A stretch of 55,822 nucleotides of DNA from Coprenecus sp964640305 (lineage in GTDB: Bacteria; Bacteroidota; Bacteroidia; Bacteroidales; UBA932). Where the stretch lies: positions 1 to 55,822 of the forward strand of contig CAZXFF010000008.1 in the NCBI GenBank assembly GCA_964640305.1. Reading direction: 5' to 3'. Position numbers and translations under genes: made by a program. The notes below the pieces were generated by a model that was not told the origin of the DNA, did no database searches, and saw nothing but the letters and a program-made list of their open reading frames with translations. Below are positions 35,782 through 44,343 of this stretch, in pieces. Positions within the stretch are counted from its first letter, which is position 1; every line of letters starts with the position of its first letter.

Positions 35782-37200
35782 CTACTTGGTAGCCATTGTA
35801 TATCCTTTTGTCTTGTTCCAGTCTCCACGTGTGAAGTCAGGATACTCGACAGGCATACTGCTGTGGAACATCGATACCGCTCCCAGTTCTCCTACACAAG
35901 ACCACTCTGCAGCATCGTAAACGTCCATATCAAGGGGAAGACCGTTGCGCAGACAGTAGATAAGGCGGTAATCCATTACGAAATCCATTCCGCCGTGTCC
36001 GCCAACTTTCCTGGCGATTTCCCCGACTTCCCTGTGGATAGGATGCATATATTTTTCCATCAGAGCCTTGCGGGCTTCAGCAGGAATAAATCCATGTGCA
36101 TTGAGATCTTCATGGTCAGGTACTTCATCAGCATCTATGTTCTCAGGCATGAAAGTGAAGCCTGAAACCGGGTACTTGTTTGCAAAACCTTCCGATCCGG
36201 TTATCTGGTATTTCCTGTCATAGGGACGGGGGGTCATTACATTATGCTGGATTTCTATCATCTTCCCGTTGGCTGTACGGATAAGGGTAATGGTATGGTC
36301 ACCGTTTGCACAGTCTTCCATATTCATCTTCTCCTGAACCAGTTTCTTGCCGTTTACTGATTTCGTGTCCATGGCAATGAGGTAATCCAGTTTGTCGCCC
36401 CTATGTATATCCATTACCTGGCATACGGGACCGAAACCGTGTGTAGCATATACGTCTCCACGATGTTTCTGGTTGAAGTCAAGTCTCCAGTTACCCTGGT
36501 AAGCATCCCAGAAAGGTTCCAGATTGTGGATATATCCACCTGCAGCATGAAGGACTTCACCGAAGAGTCCGTGCTGGGCCATATTAAGAGCTGTCATTTC
36601 GAAGAAGTCATAGACGCAGTTCTCCAGCATCATGCAGTGTCTCTGTGTTTTCTCTGCCGTATTCACCAGATCCCAGCATTCAGCGACAGATGTTGCCGCA
36701 GGCACTTCGACTGCTACATGCTTACCTTCATTCATAGCGAAAACAGCTATCTCTACATGGTTCTGCCAAGGAGTAGCAATGTAGACAAGATCAATGTCAT
36801 CCCTTTTGCAGAGCTCCTTCCAACCCTCTTCACCGCTGTATTCTTCAGCTTTGGGGAAATTCCTTTTCTCCAGTATTTTCTGGGCAGCAGCAGCCCTTTC
36901 GGGATAAAGGTCACAGAGAGCCTTGATCTCCACTCCTTCGATATGCGTGAATCTCTCTACTGCACCGGGGCCTCTCATACCAAGTCCCACGAATCCTACA
37001 CGCACCACTTCCATAGGTTCTGTAGCAAGGCCGAGTACTGATTTCTGGCCTTCAGCCCTGGGGGGCGTCTGGAAGACAATCTTGCCGTCTTTGATATCAT
37101 ATGGGAGGGAACTTTCGCAATGCTGTACAGTATTGCAGGAAGAAGCGAAGAACGCTACCGCCGCAATGAACAATCCTGTGTAAATCTTAAGTCGTTTCAT
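35782..37200 (-). CDS. GH109-type glycosidase/Gfo-Idh-MocA oxidoreductase lipoprotein
   Basis: Encodes 472 residues with a lipoprotein signal peptide (FFASSC, Cys22). A Rossmann NAD-binding domain starts near residue 65 (RVGFVGLGMRGPG). The C-terminal part has GDVYATHGFGPVCQV and HGGMDFVMDYRLIYCL, both typical of GH109 alpha-N-acetylgalactosaminidases, which use tightly bound NAD to cleave terminal GalNAc. The length fits. The lipoprotein signal suggests action on host or dietary glycans at the cell surface or in the periplasm. It starts 6 nt after rsmA, an unexpected housekeeping neighbour. Confidence 0.88.
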   Translation of the reverse strand: MKRLKIYTGLFIAAVAFFASSCNTVQHCESSLPYDIKDGKIVFQTPPRAEGQKSVLGLATEPMEVVRVGFVGLGMRGPGAVERFTHIEGVEIKALCDLYPERAAAAQKILEKRNFPKAEEYSGEEGWKELCKRDDIDLVYIATPWQNHVEIAVFAMNEGKHVAVEVPAATSVAECWDLVNTAEKTQRHCMMLENCVYDFFEMTALNMAQHGLFGEVLHAAGGYIHNLEPFWDAYQGNWRLDFNQKHRGDVYATHGFGPVCQVMDIHRGDKLDYLIAMDTKSVNGKKLVQEKMNMEDCANGDHTITLIRTANGKMIEIQHNVMTPRPYDRKYQITGSEGFANKYPVSGFTFMPENIDADEVPDHEDLNAHGFIPAEARKALMEKYMHPIHREVGEIARKVGGHGGMDFVMDYRLIYCLRNGLPLDMDVYDAAEWSCVGELGAVSMFHSSMPVEYPDFTRGDWNKTKGYTMATK

Positions 37201-37206
37201 ATTTGT

Positions 37207-37998
37207 TTATATTGGTTTTAAACTGTTTGCAAGTTCGACAAACATCTCTACCGAAAGCTGCTCCGGACGCATGTCCAACAAAGGTGAATCTCCAATCGAA
37301 TATTCCGAAGAAAGTGGTTTAAGTGAGTTGCGGATAGTCTTGCGACGCATGTTGAACGCTGTTTTAACCACTTTTCGGAACAGCACCTCATCACAACCCA
37401 GAGACTGCCTGCCATTCCGTCTCAGACGTATTACCGCTGAGCGTACTTTCGGGGGGGGAGTGAAGACCCAAGGCTCTACTGTAAAAAGGTACTCAATGTC
37501 GTACCATGCCTGCAGCAAAACCGACAGGATCCCATATGACTTGTTTCCCGGCGGGGATGCCAGTCTGTCTGCAACCTCCTTCTGTACCATGCCTACCGAT
37601 AGAGGTATCTTATCCTTGTGGTCCAGTATTCTGAAAAAAATCTGGGAAGAAATATTGTACGGAAAGTTCCCTATGACTGCAAGGTTCCCGGGAAATGCCT
37701 TATCCAGATCCATCTTCAGGAAATCCCCCTCATATAGATTCGGGGCGATCTCCGGATATGTGGATATCAGGTATTCTACCGATTCCGGATCCAATTCCAC
37801 CGCCTTGAAGTCTATTCCGGGTACTTTGAGGAGGTACTTCGTAAGAACCCCCATTCCAGGACCGACTTCAAGCACGGAAACAGAATCTGCAGAACGGTTG
37901 TCGGTGAGTTCCCCGCAAAGGGAATCCACAATGCGTCCGGCTATTCCCTCATCCCTGAGGAAATGCTGTCCCAACCGTTTCTTTGCCCTGACTTTCAT
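37207..37998 (-). CDS. rsmA: 16S rRNA dimethyladenosine transferase
   Basis: Encodes 263 residues from the ATG at 37998; two codons earlier there is only a GTG. It has LGQHFL near the N-terminus, the SAM-binding loop LEVGPGMGVLT and the catalytic NFPYNISS (NLPYNISS in most relatives). RsmA dimethylates two adjacent adenines near the 3' end of 16S rRNA during small-subunit assembly. It is part of the run aspS-yqeY-rsmA-GH109, with gaps of 6-12 nt. Confidence 0.97.
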   Translation of the reverse strand: MKVRAKKRLGQHFLRDEGIAGRIVDSLCGELTDNRSADSVSVLEVGPGMGVLTKYLLKVPGIDFKAVELDPESVEYLISTYPEIAPNLYEGDFLKMDLDKAFPGNLAVIGNFPYNISSQIFFRILDHKDKIPLSVGMVQKEVADRLASPPGNKSYGILSVLLQAWYDIEYLFTVEPWVFTPPPKVRSAVIRLRRNGRQSLGCDEVLFRKVVKTAFNMRRKTIRNSLKPLSSEYSIGDSPLLDMRPEQLSVEMFVELANSLKPI

Positions 37999-38005
37999 CT
38001 GCACG

Positions 38006-38458
38006 CTACGCTAGAAGCTTGCGTACTATCGAAGAAATCAGCTTGCCGTCTGCCTGACCTGCCAGACGTTTTGTTGCAACCCCCATGACCTTGCCCATAT
38101 CCGCCATTGAAGAAGCTCCTGTTTCAGCTATTATTGCCTTGACGGCAGCTTCCGTTTCTTCTTCCGAAAGGGCCTTGGGGAGGTACTTCTCCATAACCGC
38201 TGCTTCTGCAAGTTCATTGTCAGCAAGATCCTGCCTGCTCTGCTGCGAATAGATAGCTGCACTTTCCTTGCGCTGCTTCACAAGCTTGCCGATAATCTTT
38301 ACAACCTCGGCATCTTCAATATTTTCCTTAACTGCACCTTCGGCAGTCTTTGCAAGCAGGATAGCCGCCTTCACGGCACGGGTCGCCGCAAGGGCCACCT
38401 TGTCCTTTGCAATCATTGCGGCCTTTATATCGGCCTGTATCTGTGTTTCGAGTGACAT
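38006..38458 (-). CDS. GatB/YqeY-domain protein
   Basis: Encodes 150 residues. It matches the YqeY family throughout: MSLETQIQADIKAAMIAKDK at the N-terminus, AEAAVMEKYLPKALSEEE in the middle, and MGKVMGVATKRLAGQADGK at the end. YqeY resembles the tail of the GatB amidotransferase subunit and may bind tRNA or act near translation, but its activity is not established. It lies between aspS and rsmA, 12 and 7 nt away. Confidence 0.95.
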   Translation of the reverse strand: MSLETQIQADIKAAMIAKDKVALAATRAVKAAILLAKTAEGAVKENIEDAEVVKIIGKLVKQRKESAAIYSQQSRQDLADNELAEAAVMEKYLPKALSEEETEAAVKAIIAETGASSMADMGKVMGVATKRLAGQADGKLISSIVRKLLA

Positions 38459-38470
38459 ATCCTTAATTTT

Positions 38471-40240
38471 TTATTCCGGTTTTACAGTAGATGCCAGACA
38501 AAGTTCATCAAGCTGCACCTGATCTATACGCGAAGGTGCATCCAGCATCATATCCCTGCCCTGATTGTTCTTCGGGAATGCAATGAAATCTCTTATACTT
38601 TCCTGACCGCCGAACAGAGAACAGAAACGGTCGAAGCCGAAAGCAATGCCTCCGTGAGGGGGTGCCCCGTATTTGAAGGCATTGATCAGGAATCCGAAAC
38701 GGTAATCCGCATCTTCCTTAGAGAAGCCAAGTACCTCGAACATCCTTTCCTGTACCTTTGAGTCATGGATACGGATAGAACCGCCACCCACCTCAGTACC
38801 GTTCAGGACAAAGTCATAGGCATTGGCACATACTCTCTCCAGATCCTCTTTCCTGTTACTGTAGAACCACTCCATATGTTCAGGCTTGGGAGCAGTAAAC
38901 GGATGGTGCATTGCATAGAAACGCTGAGTTTCGTCATCCCATTCGAGGAGAGGGAAATCCACTACCCACAACGGAGCAAACACTTTTGGATCCCTTAGTC
39001 CCAGACGGTTCCCCATCTCTATACGGAGAGAGCCCAATGCAGTGCGGGTCTTGTTCATGCCGCCTGCCAGTATCAGAACCAAGTCACCTGCCTCAGCTCC
39101 GGTCCTCGCTGCTATCGCGGCAAGATCCTCCGGCTTGAAGAATTTGTCCACCGATGATTTGAAGCTGCCGTCAGCAGCACATTTTATATATACCAGACCT
39201 TTCGCTCCGATCTGGGGGCGTTTAACCCACTCTGTAAGTTCGTCAATCTGTTTCCTTGTATAATCCGCAGCACCTTTGACAGCTATACCTCCGACGTATT
39301 CCACACTGTCGAAAACGGAGAAGTCATGTCCCTTGGCAAGATCCGTTATTTCATGCAGTTTCATTCCGAAACGGATATCCGGCTTGTCCGAACCGTAACT
39401 CTCCATCGCCTCGCTGTAAGGCATCCTGTAAAAAGGTTCATTGAATTCAATTCCCAGCACATTCCTGAAAAGGGCTTTAGCCATTCCCTCAAATGTATTC
39501 AGGATATCATCCCTTTCCACAAACGACATTTCACAGTCTATCTGCGTAAACTCGGGCTGACGGTCGGCACGCAGGTCCTCATCACGGAAACAGCGTACAA
39601 TCTGGAAATAACGGTCATAACCGGCCACCATAAGAAGCTGTTTCTGCTGCTGCGGACTTTGGGGAAGTGCATAGAACTGTCCCGGGTTCATTCTGGAAGG
39701 AACCACAAAGTCCCTCGCACCCTCAGGGGTGGATTTGATCAGATAAGGAGTCTCTATCTCCATAAAACCCTGTCCGTCGAGATAGTTGCGGACTTCATGC
39801 GCCATGCGGTGCCGCAGCATCAGGGCATTTTTCAGAGGATTACGCCTCAGGTCCAGATAACGGTATCTGGCCCTAAGTTCCTCTCCTCCGTCAGACTCGT
39901 CTTCAATGGTAAACGGAGGTGTCTGGGCAGCGTTAAGTACAACCAGATTCTCCATCATTATCTCTATCTCCCCGGTAGGGATCCTGTTGTTCTTGCTTTC
40001 ACGCTCCCTTACTACACCGGACACCTGGATGACGAATTCCCTTCCCAGTCCCGATACTGCCTCATTCAGTTCCCTGGAGGCAGTATCATCAGTTACTATC
40101 TGAGTAATGCCATATCTGTCACGGAGGTCAATGAAACTCATACCCCCCATTTTCCTAACTCTTTGAACCCAGCCGGCCAAGGTCACCGCCTTTCCGGCAT
40201 CAGCAATGCGGAGCTCTCCGCAAGTATGCGTCCTGTACAT
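38471..40240 (-). CDS. aspS: Aspartyl-tRNA synthetase
   Basis: Encodes 589 residues, the bacterial AspRS length with a GAD insertion. An N-terminal OB-fold anticodon-binding domain (1-110) is followed by the class II catalytic core. Motif 2 lies in the region FRDEDLRADRQPEFTQID, and motif 3 (GIAFGFDRFCSLFGG) is near the C-terminus. It charges tRNA-Asp. It is the first gene of the run that continues with yqeY, rsmA and the GH109-type gene. Confidence 0.98.
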   Translation of the reverse strand: MYRTHTCGELRIADAGKAVTLAGWVQRVRKMGGMSFIDLRDRYGITQIVTDDTASRELNEAVSGLGREFVIQVSGVVRERESKNNRIPTGEIEIMMENLVVLNAAQTPPFTIEDESDGGEELRARYRYLDLRRNPLKNALMLRHRMAHEVRNYLDGQGFMEIETPYLIKSTPEGARDFVVPSRMNPGQFYALPQSPQQQKQLLMVAGYDRYFQIVRCFRDEDLRADRQPEFTQIDCEMSFVERDDILNTFEGMAKALFRNVLGIEFNEPFYRMPYSEAMESYGSDKPDIRFGMKLHEITDLAKGHDFSVFDSVEYVGGIAVKGAADYTRKQIDELTEWVKRPQIGAKGLVYIKCAADGSFKSSVDKFFKPEDLAAIAARTGAEAGDLVLILAGGMNKTRTALGSLRIEMGNRLGLRDPKVFAPLWVVDFPLLEWDDETQRFYAMHHPFTAPKPEHMEWFYSNRKEDLERVCANAYDFVLNGTEVGGGSIRIHDSKVQERMFEVLGFSKEDADYRFGFLINAFKYGAPPHGGIAFGFDRFCSLFGGQESIRDFIAFPKNNQGRDMMLDAPSRIDQVQLDELCLASTVKPE

Positions 40241-40264
40241 TTCAGAAAGATTTATTTATTCATG

Positions 40265-40297
40265 CAAAAATAGTCAAAACTTCCGGATAATAAACAA
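40265..40297 (-). promoter_or_regulatory. Promoter of the aspS run
   Basis: On the minus strand this is TTG (40297-40295), 22 nt, then TATTTTTG (40272-40265), 24 nt before the aspS ATG. Confidence 0.5.
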
Positions 40298-40418
40298 TTT
40301 TATACCTCCCTGCAGACTCACGGGCATGACCGCACACTTTGCATGCATAGCAACGGCCTCTGGCATCTGCTCCAGCCGTCACCTGCAAGGCAAGATAGCC
40401 CGGAAACAGCACAAACGG

Positions 40419-40826
40419 CTATTCTGCCGTCTCAGCAGACAACAGGGACGCAAGATCATCCAGCAGGAGAAGATCCGCCGGCAGCCAATCCACATCTCCA
40501 AGCATGGAAACATCAAGCCACTTTGCAGCTTCATGCTCCTTCAGAATCAGATCTCCCGAAACCACCCTGCACAGATAGCAGTGCAGGACAAGGTGGAAGT
40601 CAGGATAATCGTATTCTACTGTCTTTATATGGCGGTCAACGGACACCATGGCACCCATCTCCTCCTTTATTTCCCGAACCAACGCAATCTCCTCCGTCTC
40701 TCCAGACTCCATCTTCCCTCCAGGAAATTCCCACATGTCCTTGAAAGGCCCATATCCGCGCTGGGTAGCCAGAATACGGTTGCCGTCCCGTATGACAGCC
40801 GCCACGACTTCAATTCGTTTTCTCAT
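40419..40826 (-). CDS. NUDIX hydrolase, MutT type
   Basis: Encodes 135 residues from the ATG at 40826 (MRKRIEVVAAVI); a further in-frame ATG four codons earlier (40838) lies in the tetranucleotide repeat. The NUDIX box is complete: G-K-M-E-S-G-E followed by REIKEEMG. The preceding ATQRGYGPFKDMWEFPGG is typical of (d)NTP pyrophosphohydrolases such as MutT, which remove oxidised nucleotides. The gene stands alone. Its start codon sits in a degenerate run of ATG-containing tetranucleotides, which is unusual. Confidence 0.92.
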   Translation of the reverse strand: MRKRIEVVAAVIRDGNRILATQRGYGPFKDMWEFPGGKMESGETEEIALVREIKEEMGAMVSVDRHIKTVEYDYPDFHLVLHCYLCRVVSGDLILKEHEAAKWLDVSMLGDVDWLPADLLLLDDLASLLSAETAE

Positions 40827-40915
40827 ACATACATTCATTCACTCATTCATACATCCGTCCATCTATTCATCCATTCATCCGCCCTCTCATACGCCAATTC
40901 ATCAACTCATTCACA
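40824..40915 (-). repeat. Degenerate (NATG)n tetranucleotide tract over the NUDIX start
   Basis: Read on the minus strand, about 90 nt consist of imperfect GATG/AATG/TATG tetramers that run into the NUDIX start codon. Because the period is 4, the ATG triplets cycle through all three frames. The tract is interrupted several times and so is not a perfect microsatellite. Confidence 0.7.
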
Positions 40916-40972
40916 CACACAATCTTCGCAAAGCATTGATGTCATCCACATCTTTCTCCACTATCCATCTCA

Positions 40973-41082
40973 GGCATCAGACTATCATCCAGCCAGACAT
41001 CCCGCTTCCGATTCCCGGCACTCATCCCAAGATATCCGACCCCGGCACCCGGCATCAGACTATCACCCAGCCATAACATCCT
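40973..41082. repeat. Imperfect direct repeat, about 78-bp period
   Basis: The phrase GGCATCAGACTATCA, then (T/C)CCAGCCA and ACATCC, occurs at 40973-41002 and again at 41051-41082. The surrounding stretch of about 330 nt is strongly C-rich and G-poor on the plus strand, with nine C in a row near 41170. No gene is seen. Confidence 0.6.
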
Positions 41083-41288
41083 CGCCTGAAACGAATCCAG
41101 ACCACAGCATCGCACTCCCGACATCCAGCATCACTTCCAGAATCCAGCCCCAACTTCGGGTCCCTCCCCCCCCCGCAATCTTTCGCAAATGTACACAATA
41201 AACCGCAAACCGGACGCAGTCGGGGCATTACGACTCTACACCTGTGCAAAGACCTCCGGCCTATTTCCGGGAAAATCCCGCATTTGCA

Positions 41289-41464
41289 AAACCTAACATA
41301 CACCCACATATGTAATACACTGTTTATCAAACGAATTACAAAACGACCCTATGTTAGGTTTGTCCCAAAAAGATGTTTTTGCCCCGTTTTCGGCAAACCT
41401 AACGCACACTGGATTTTTTAACATGCTGATTATAACGCAGATAGAAAATCGACTCCATGTTAGG
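41289..41464. repeat. Pair of 67-bp elements bounded by CCTAAC/GTTAGG
   Basis: Element A has arms AAACCTAACATA (41289-41300) and TATGTTAGGTTT (41350-41361), a perfect 12-bp inverted repeat. Element B has AAACCTAAC (41395-41403) and GTTAGG (41459-41464). From CCTAAC to GTTAGG both are exactly 67 bp, and the copies are 106 bp apart. The interiors are related but diverged; both end in (A/T)CGAC(C/T)C(T/C)ATGTTAGG. Confidence 0.75.
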
Positions 41465-41552
41465 ATGCCCATTACGGGCCGCCCGAACGGCTTATGGGCA
41501 TCTCACGATACTCTCTGCCCATTCCACATCTCCTTTCCCCCGACCTTCTTTT

Positions 41553-41591
41553 CCACACCGCCCAGAATATGCCGAATAATGGGCGTTGTGG
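41553..41591 (-). repeat. REP-like 39-bp palindrome, copy 1
   Basis: On the minus strand it starts with CCACAACGCCCA, ends with TGGGCGGTGTGG, and has a 15-nt centre containing ATTCGGC. The arms pair at 11 of 12 positions. It matches the two copies beside the RAYT gene at 54.6-54.7 kb, and flanking bases on both sides are partly conserved too. Confidence 0.85.
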
Positions 41592-41897
41592 CAGTGCATG
41601 CGCTTCTCACCCCATGTCAATGCAGTCCGCAGGACACTTTGCATAGAATCACTTTGATAATCAACTAATAACCAGAGCGATACGGATTTGACACTATGCA
41701 AAATCCCCATAGATTCGGGCCTTTTGGCGTGTTTTCGGGGAGGGGTTGCACACATGTGAAATTGCAATACGTTGGGTATCAGAGAGATATGTAAGAAACC
41801 GGATGCAAAGCCCACCCTACCAGACTGTGACATCTACAACAGCAGCCTATTTGTACCTAAATCCACGGAAGTCGTTCGCATTTCCGTCCGGAGCCTT

Positions 41898-42310
41898 CCG
41901 CAGGTGTACCGCACGGTTTGCGGTAAAGCATTGGCAATCTGTGTGTTAGACGAAAATACCCGGTTCACCTGCGGAGGGGAAAGGAAGGCGCACCGTGGCG
42001 AGAGCACGTTCTCGGGCACATTGGCTGCCGGAGGGCTTCCGCAGGTGTACCGCACGATTTGTAGCAACACACTGAAACTCAGATGGTTGCAAGGATTAGG
42101 CCGGTTCACCTGCGGAGGGGTGCGAGACACGGACCGTGGCAAGAGGGCGTTCTCGGGCACATTCGCAGCCGAAGTGCTTCCGCAGGTGTACCGCACGGTT
42201 TGCAGTAAAGCATTGGCAATCTGTGTGTTAGACGAAAATACCCGGTTCACCTGCGCAAGTGCATGGCAGAAAGGGACACCTCTTGACGACGCACACCGGT
42301 TCACCTGCGG
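41898..42310. repeat. 141-bp tandem array with 13-bp inverted arms
   Basis: Three units begin at 41898, 42039 and 42180, exactly 141 bp apart. Each has a left arm CCGCAGGTGTACC and, 77 bp from its start, a right arm GGTTCACCTGCGG. The arms are complementary except at one base. The third right arm ends in GC instead of GG. A lone extra right arm lies at 42298-42310. Interiors of units 1 and 3 differ by one base, while unit 2 has a different interior of the same length. The 64-bp spacers are similar and share CGTTCTCGGGCACATT. Both strands are open for about 500 nt because 141 is a multiple of 3, but neither frame begins with ATG. It is most likely non-coding. Confidence 0.85.
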
Positions 42311-42499
42311 AAAGATGTGAAGGGTGACTAACGGCAAGAGAGGGGCCGGATGCGTTGGAATTACGGTTGACCGGGGTATTGAGTGGTGGAATTTACGTGG
42401 TTCTCATGCATGGATCTGCAAATGATGAGTAAGAGGGGCCGGAAATGCGGAGGAATCCGGCCGGTGGGAGGAAAATATTTTATACCGCAGAAAAAGCAG

Positions 42500-42507
42500 T
42501 ATATTTG
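42500..42507 (+). promoter_or_regulatory. -7 box before the MATE gene
   Basis: TATATTTG at 42500-42507, with no clear -33 element. It would give a leader of about 165 nt. The rest of 42311-42679 shows no gene. Confidence 0.45.
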
Positions 42508-42679
42508 TTGTTGTCATTTCTTGTCGGGGTATAGACTGCAGACAGATCAAATGGAACGAGGGGCGGACACTGCCGTATGCAGACAGGAAGGGCCAGGAGG
42601 GGACAGGAAAGCAATATCACAGAACAGCGGCCGGCAGGACTATCACCACCAAACAGTACACAGGAATAAAAGAAGGAAT

Positions 42680-44116
42680 ATGAGGGATCTGACAACAGGA
42701 AACATACGAAGCAGCATCTGGTCAATGGCCATACCGTTGATTACGGCATCTTTCGTCCAGATGGCATACAACATGACTGACATGATATGGCTCGGACACC
42801 TGGGAAGCGAGTGTGTTGCTGCAGTAGGAGTCGCCGGTTTCTACACTTGGCTCTGCAACTCCCTCTCGTTTATCGGAAAGGTAGGGGGAGAGGTCACCAT
42901 TTCCCAAAGCCTGGGGGCAAAAAAGTTCAAGCAGGCGAGGGCATATGCCAACCAGGCTGCAATGCTTTCCCTTATCATATCAGTAACCTATGCATTGTCC
43001 GTATTCCTTGCATCTCCGCTTCTGGTATCCCTTTTCAGCCTTGAAGCGCACATTTCCGATATGGCTGTAGAGTATATGAAGATTGTTTCCTTCGGAATTT
43101 TCTTCACCTTCAACAACAATACTTTCAGCGGCATATACAACGGCCAGGGCAACAGCCGCACCCCTCTGAAGATTGTGGCGACAGGACTGGTAACAAACAT
43201 GATTCTCGACCCCTTGCTTATCTATGGCCTGGGACCGGTTCCTGGCATGGGGACTGCCGGTGCAGGTATCGCAACGACACTTTCCCAGATGCTGGTTTTC
43301 GGCATATTCACAGCCAGACTGTACTGGAGAAAATCCCCTATAGGACACCTTAGGTTCATTGTCCTTCCCAGAAAACGCTTTATGGGACGGGTAGCAGCCC
43401 TCGGACTTCCGGTAAGCATGCAAAGCGGACTGTTCGCGATGATAGGAATGTTGCTCGGCTCCATGGCTGCCACCTTCGGATACATCGGAGTTGCAGTGCA
43501 GAGCATCGGTGCCCAGATCGAAGCCATTACATGGATGACCGGAGCCGGATTCTCGACAGCTTTGGCCGCATTCGTAGGACAGAATTACGGAGCCCGGAAT
43601 TTCGAACGGATACAGAAGGGATACAGATATACCCTGAAACTGGCTTTAAGCATAGCAGGAGTCGCTACGGTCGTTTTCCTGCTGTTCGGCAGGCAGCTGT
43701 TCCGTATCTTCGTAGCCGATGATGCGACCCTGGATGCAGGAAGGGACTACATGCTCATTCTTGCCGTCTCCCAGCTTTTCGTTTCATTGGAAGCCGTCAG
43801 CGCCGGAGCATTCAACGGATGCGGAAGGACAATTCCTCCTGCTGTTACAGGAATTTCCCTGAACCTGCTAAGACTTCCTTTGGCATGGTTCCTGATGCGT
43901 ATACCGGAGCTGGGCATGAACGGGATATGGATAAGCATTACCGTTTCTTCCATATTGAAAGGGGTAATGCTGAGAATCTGGTACGGACGGTTCAGGGCCG
44001 CCGGATACTCAACAGGTTCCAATACGGCTTCCATAACCGGCAGCAAAAGCAAAGGGACAATACTCAGACCTTTTGGAAAAATGTATGCTATAGCAAGCCG
44101 CCTCTGGCAGCAGTAA
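42680..44116 (+). CDS. MATE-family multidrug/sodium antiporter
   Basis: Encodes 478 residues from the ATG at 42680, preceded by AGAAGGA; the open frame runs further upstream but has no membrane character there. About twelve membrane helices form two homologous halves, with MAIPLITASFVQMAYNMTDM in the first and LGLPVSMQSGLFAMIGMLLG in the second. MATE proteins export cationic drugs and metabolites in exchange for sodium or protons. The gene stands alone between the repeat island and the glycerol operon. Confidence 0.93.
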   Translation: MRDLTTGNIRSSIWSMAIPLITASFVQMAYNMTDMIWLGHLGSECVAAVGVAGFYTWLCNSLSFIGKVGGEVTISQSLGAKKFKQARAYANQAAMLSLIISVTYALSVFLASPLLVSLFSLEAHISDMAVEYMKIVSFGIFFTFNNNTFSGIYNGQGNSRTPLKIVATGLVTNMILDPLLIYGLGPVPGMGTAGAGIATTLSQMLVFGIFTARLYWRKSPIGHLRFIVLPRKRFMGRVAALGLPVSMQSGLFAMIGMLLGSMAATFGYIGVAVQSIGAQIEAITWMTGAGFSTALAAFVGQNYGARNFERIQKGYRYTLKLALSIAGVATVVFLLFGRQLFRIFVADDATLDAGRDYMLILAVSQLFVSLEAVSAGAFNGCGRTIPPAVTGISLNLLRLPLAWFLMRIPELGMNGIWISITVSSILKGVMLRIWYGRFRAAGYSTGSNTASITGSKSKGTILRPFGKMYAIASRLWQQ

Positions 44117-44152
44117 TACCTTATCCGCATTCCGTATATCTCTTCTCTTTCC

Positions 44153-44188
44153 GGATGCAGCATGCCGGAGAGGCTCCGACATGCATCC
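44153..44188 (+). terminator. Hairpin after the MATE gene
   Basis: GGATGC...CATG...CGGAG and CTCCG...CATGCATCC pair with two small bulges around an AGG loop. No T run follows, so it may protect the 3' end or act as a weak terminator. The rest of the 227-nt gap is AT-rich and leads to the glycerol promoter. Confidence 0.4.
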
Positions 44189-44256
44189 TGACAAAATGCA
44201 AAACGGAAGGTCATCACGCCTAAAAGAAAGGCAAAAACAAATATTTTGCCAATTAT

Positions 44257-44293
44257 CGAAATGAAAAGAAATAAAAATACTTTCGTTTTATTT
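44257..44293 (+). promoter_or_regulatory. Candidate GlpR operator before glpA
   Basis: AAATAAAA (44269-44276) and TTTTATTT (44286-44293) form a perfect inverted repeat, and CGAAA (44257-44261) with TTTCG (44281-44285) adds a second pair. The right arm overlaps the -33 element. TTCG/CGAA half-sites are typical of DeoR/GlpR-family operators, and a GlpR-type gene lies in the operon. Confidence 0.5.
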
Positions 44294-44321
44294 GTTTTTA
44301 AGGAATTATTTCTGATATTTG
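44291..44321 (+). promoter_or_regulatory. Promoter of the glp operon
   Basis: TTTG at 44291-44294, 19 nt, then GATATTTG at 44314-44321, which differs from the -7 consensus at one base. The box ends 22 nt before the glpA ATG. It overlaps the candidate operator. Confidence 0.65.
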
Positions 44322-44343
44322 CAGAAATTTAATCCATTATCCT

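Noticed and set aside
39326..40273. 315-codon frame antisense to aspS
   Set aside because: No recognisable domain; aspS on the other strand is full length and certain.
41898..42310. Possible CRISPR array or integron cassette row
   Set aside because: The repeats are inverted pairs, the spacers are similar to each other, there are only three units, and no cas, integrase or attC-like core site is present.
41772..42337. Long open frames on both strands across the 141-bp array (182 and 167 codons)
   Set aside because: Both are open because the period is a multiple of 3; neither begins with ATG. The single base that differs between units 1 and 3 changes an amino acid, and unit 2 shows no codon-like conservation.
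42383..42679. N-terminal extension of the MATE protein
   Set aside because: The added 99 residues are polar and Cys/Arg-rich without any family match, and the ATG at 42680 has a good ribosome binding site.
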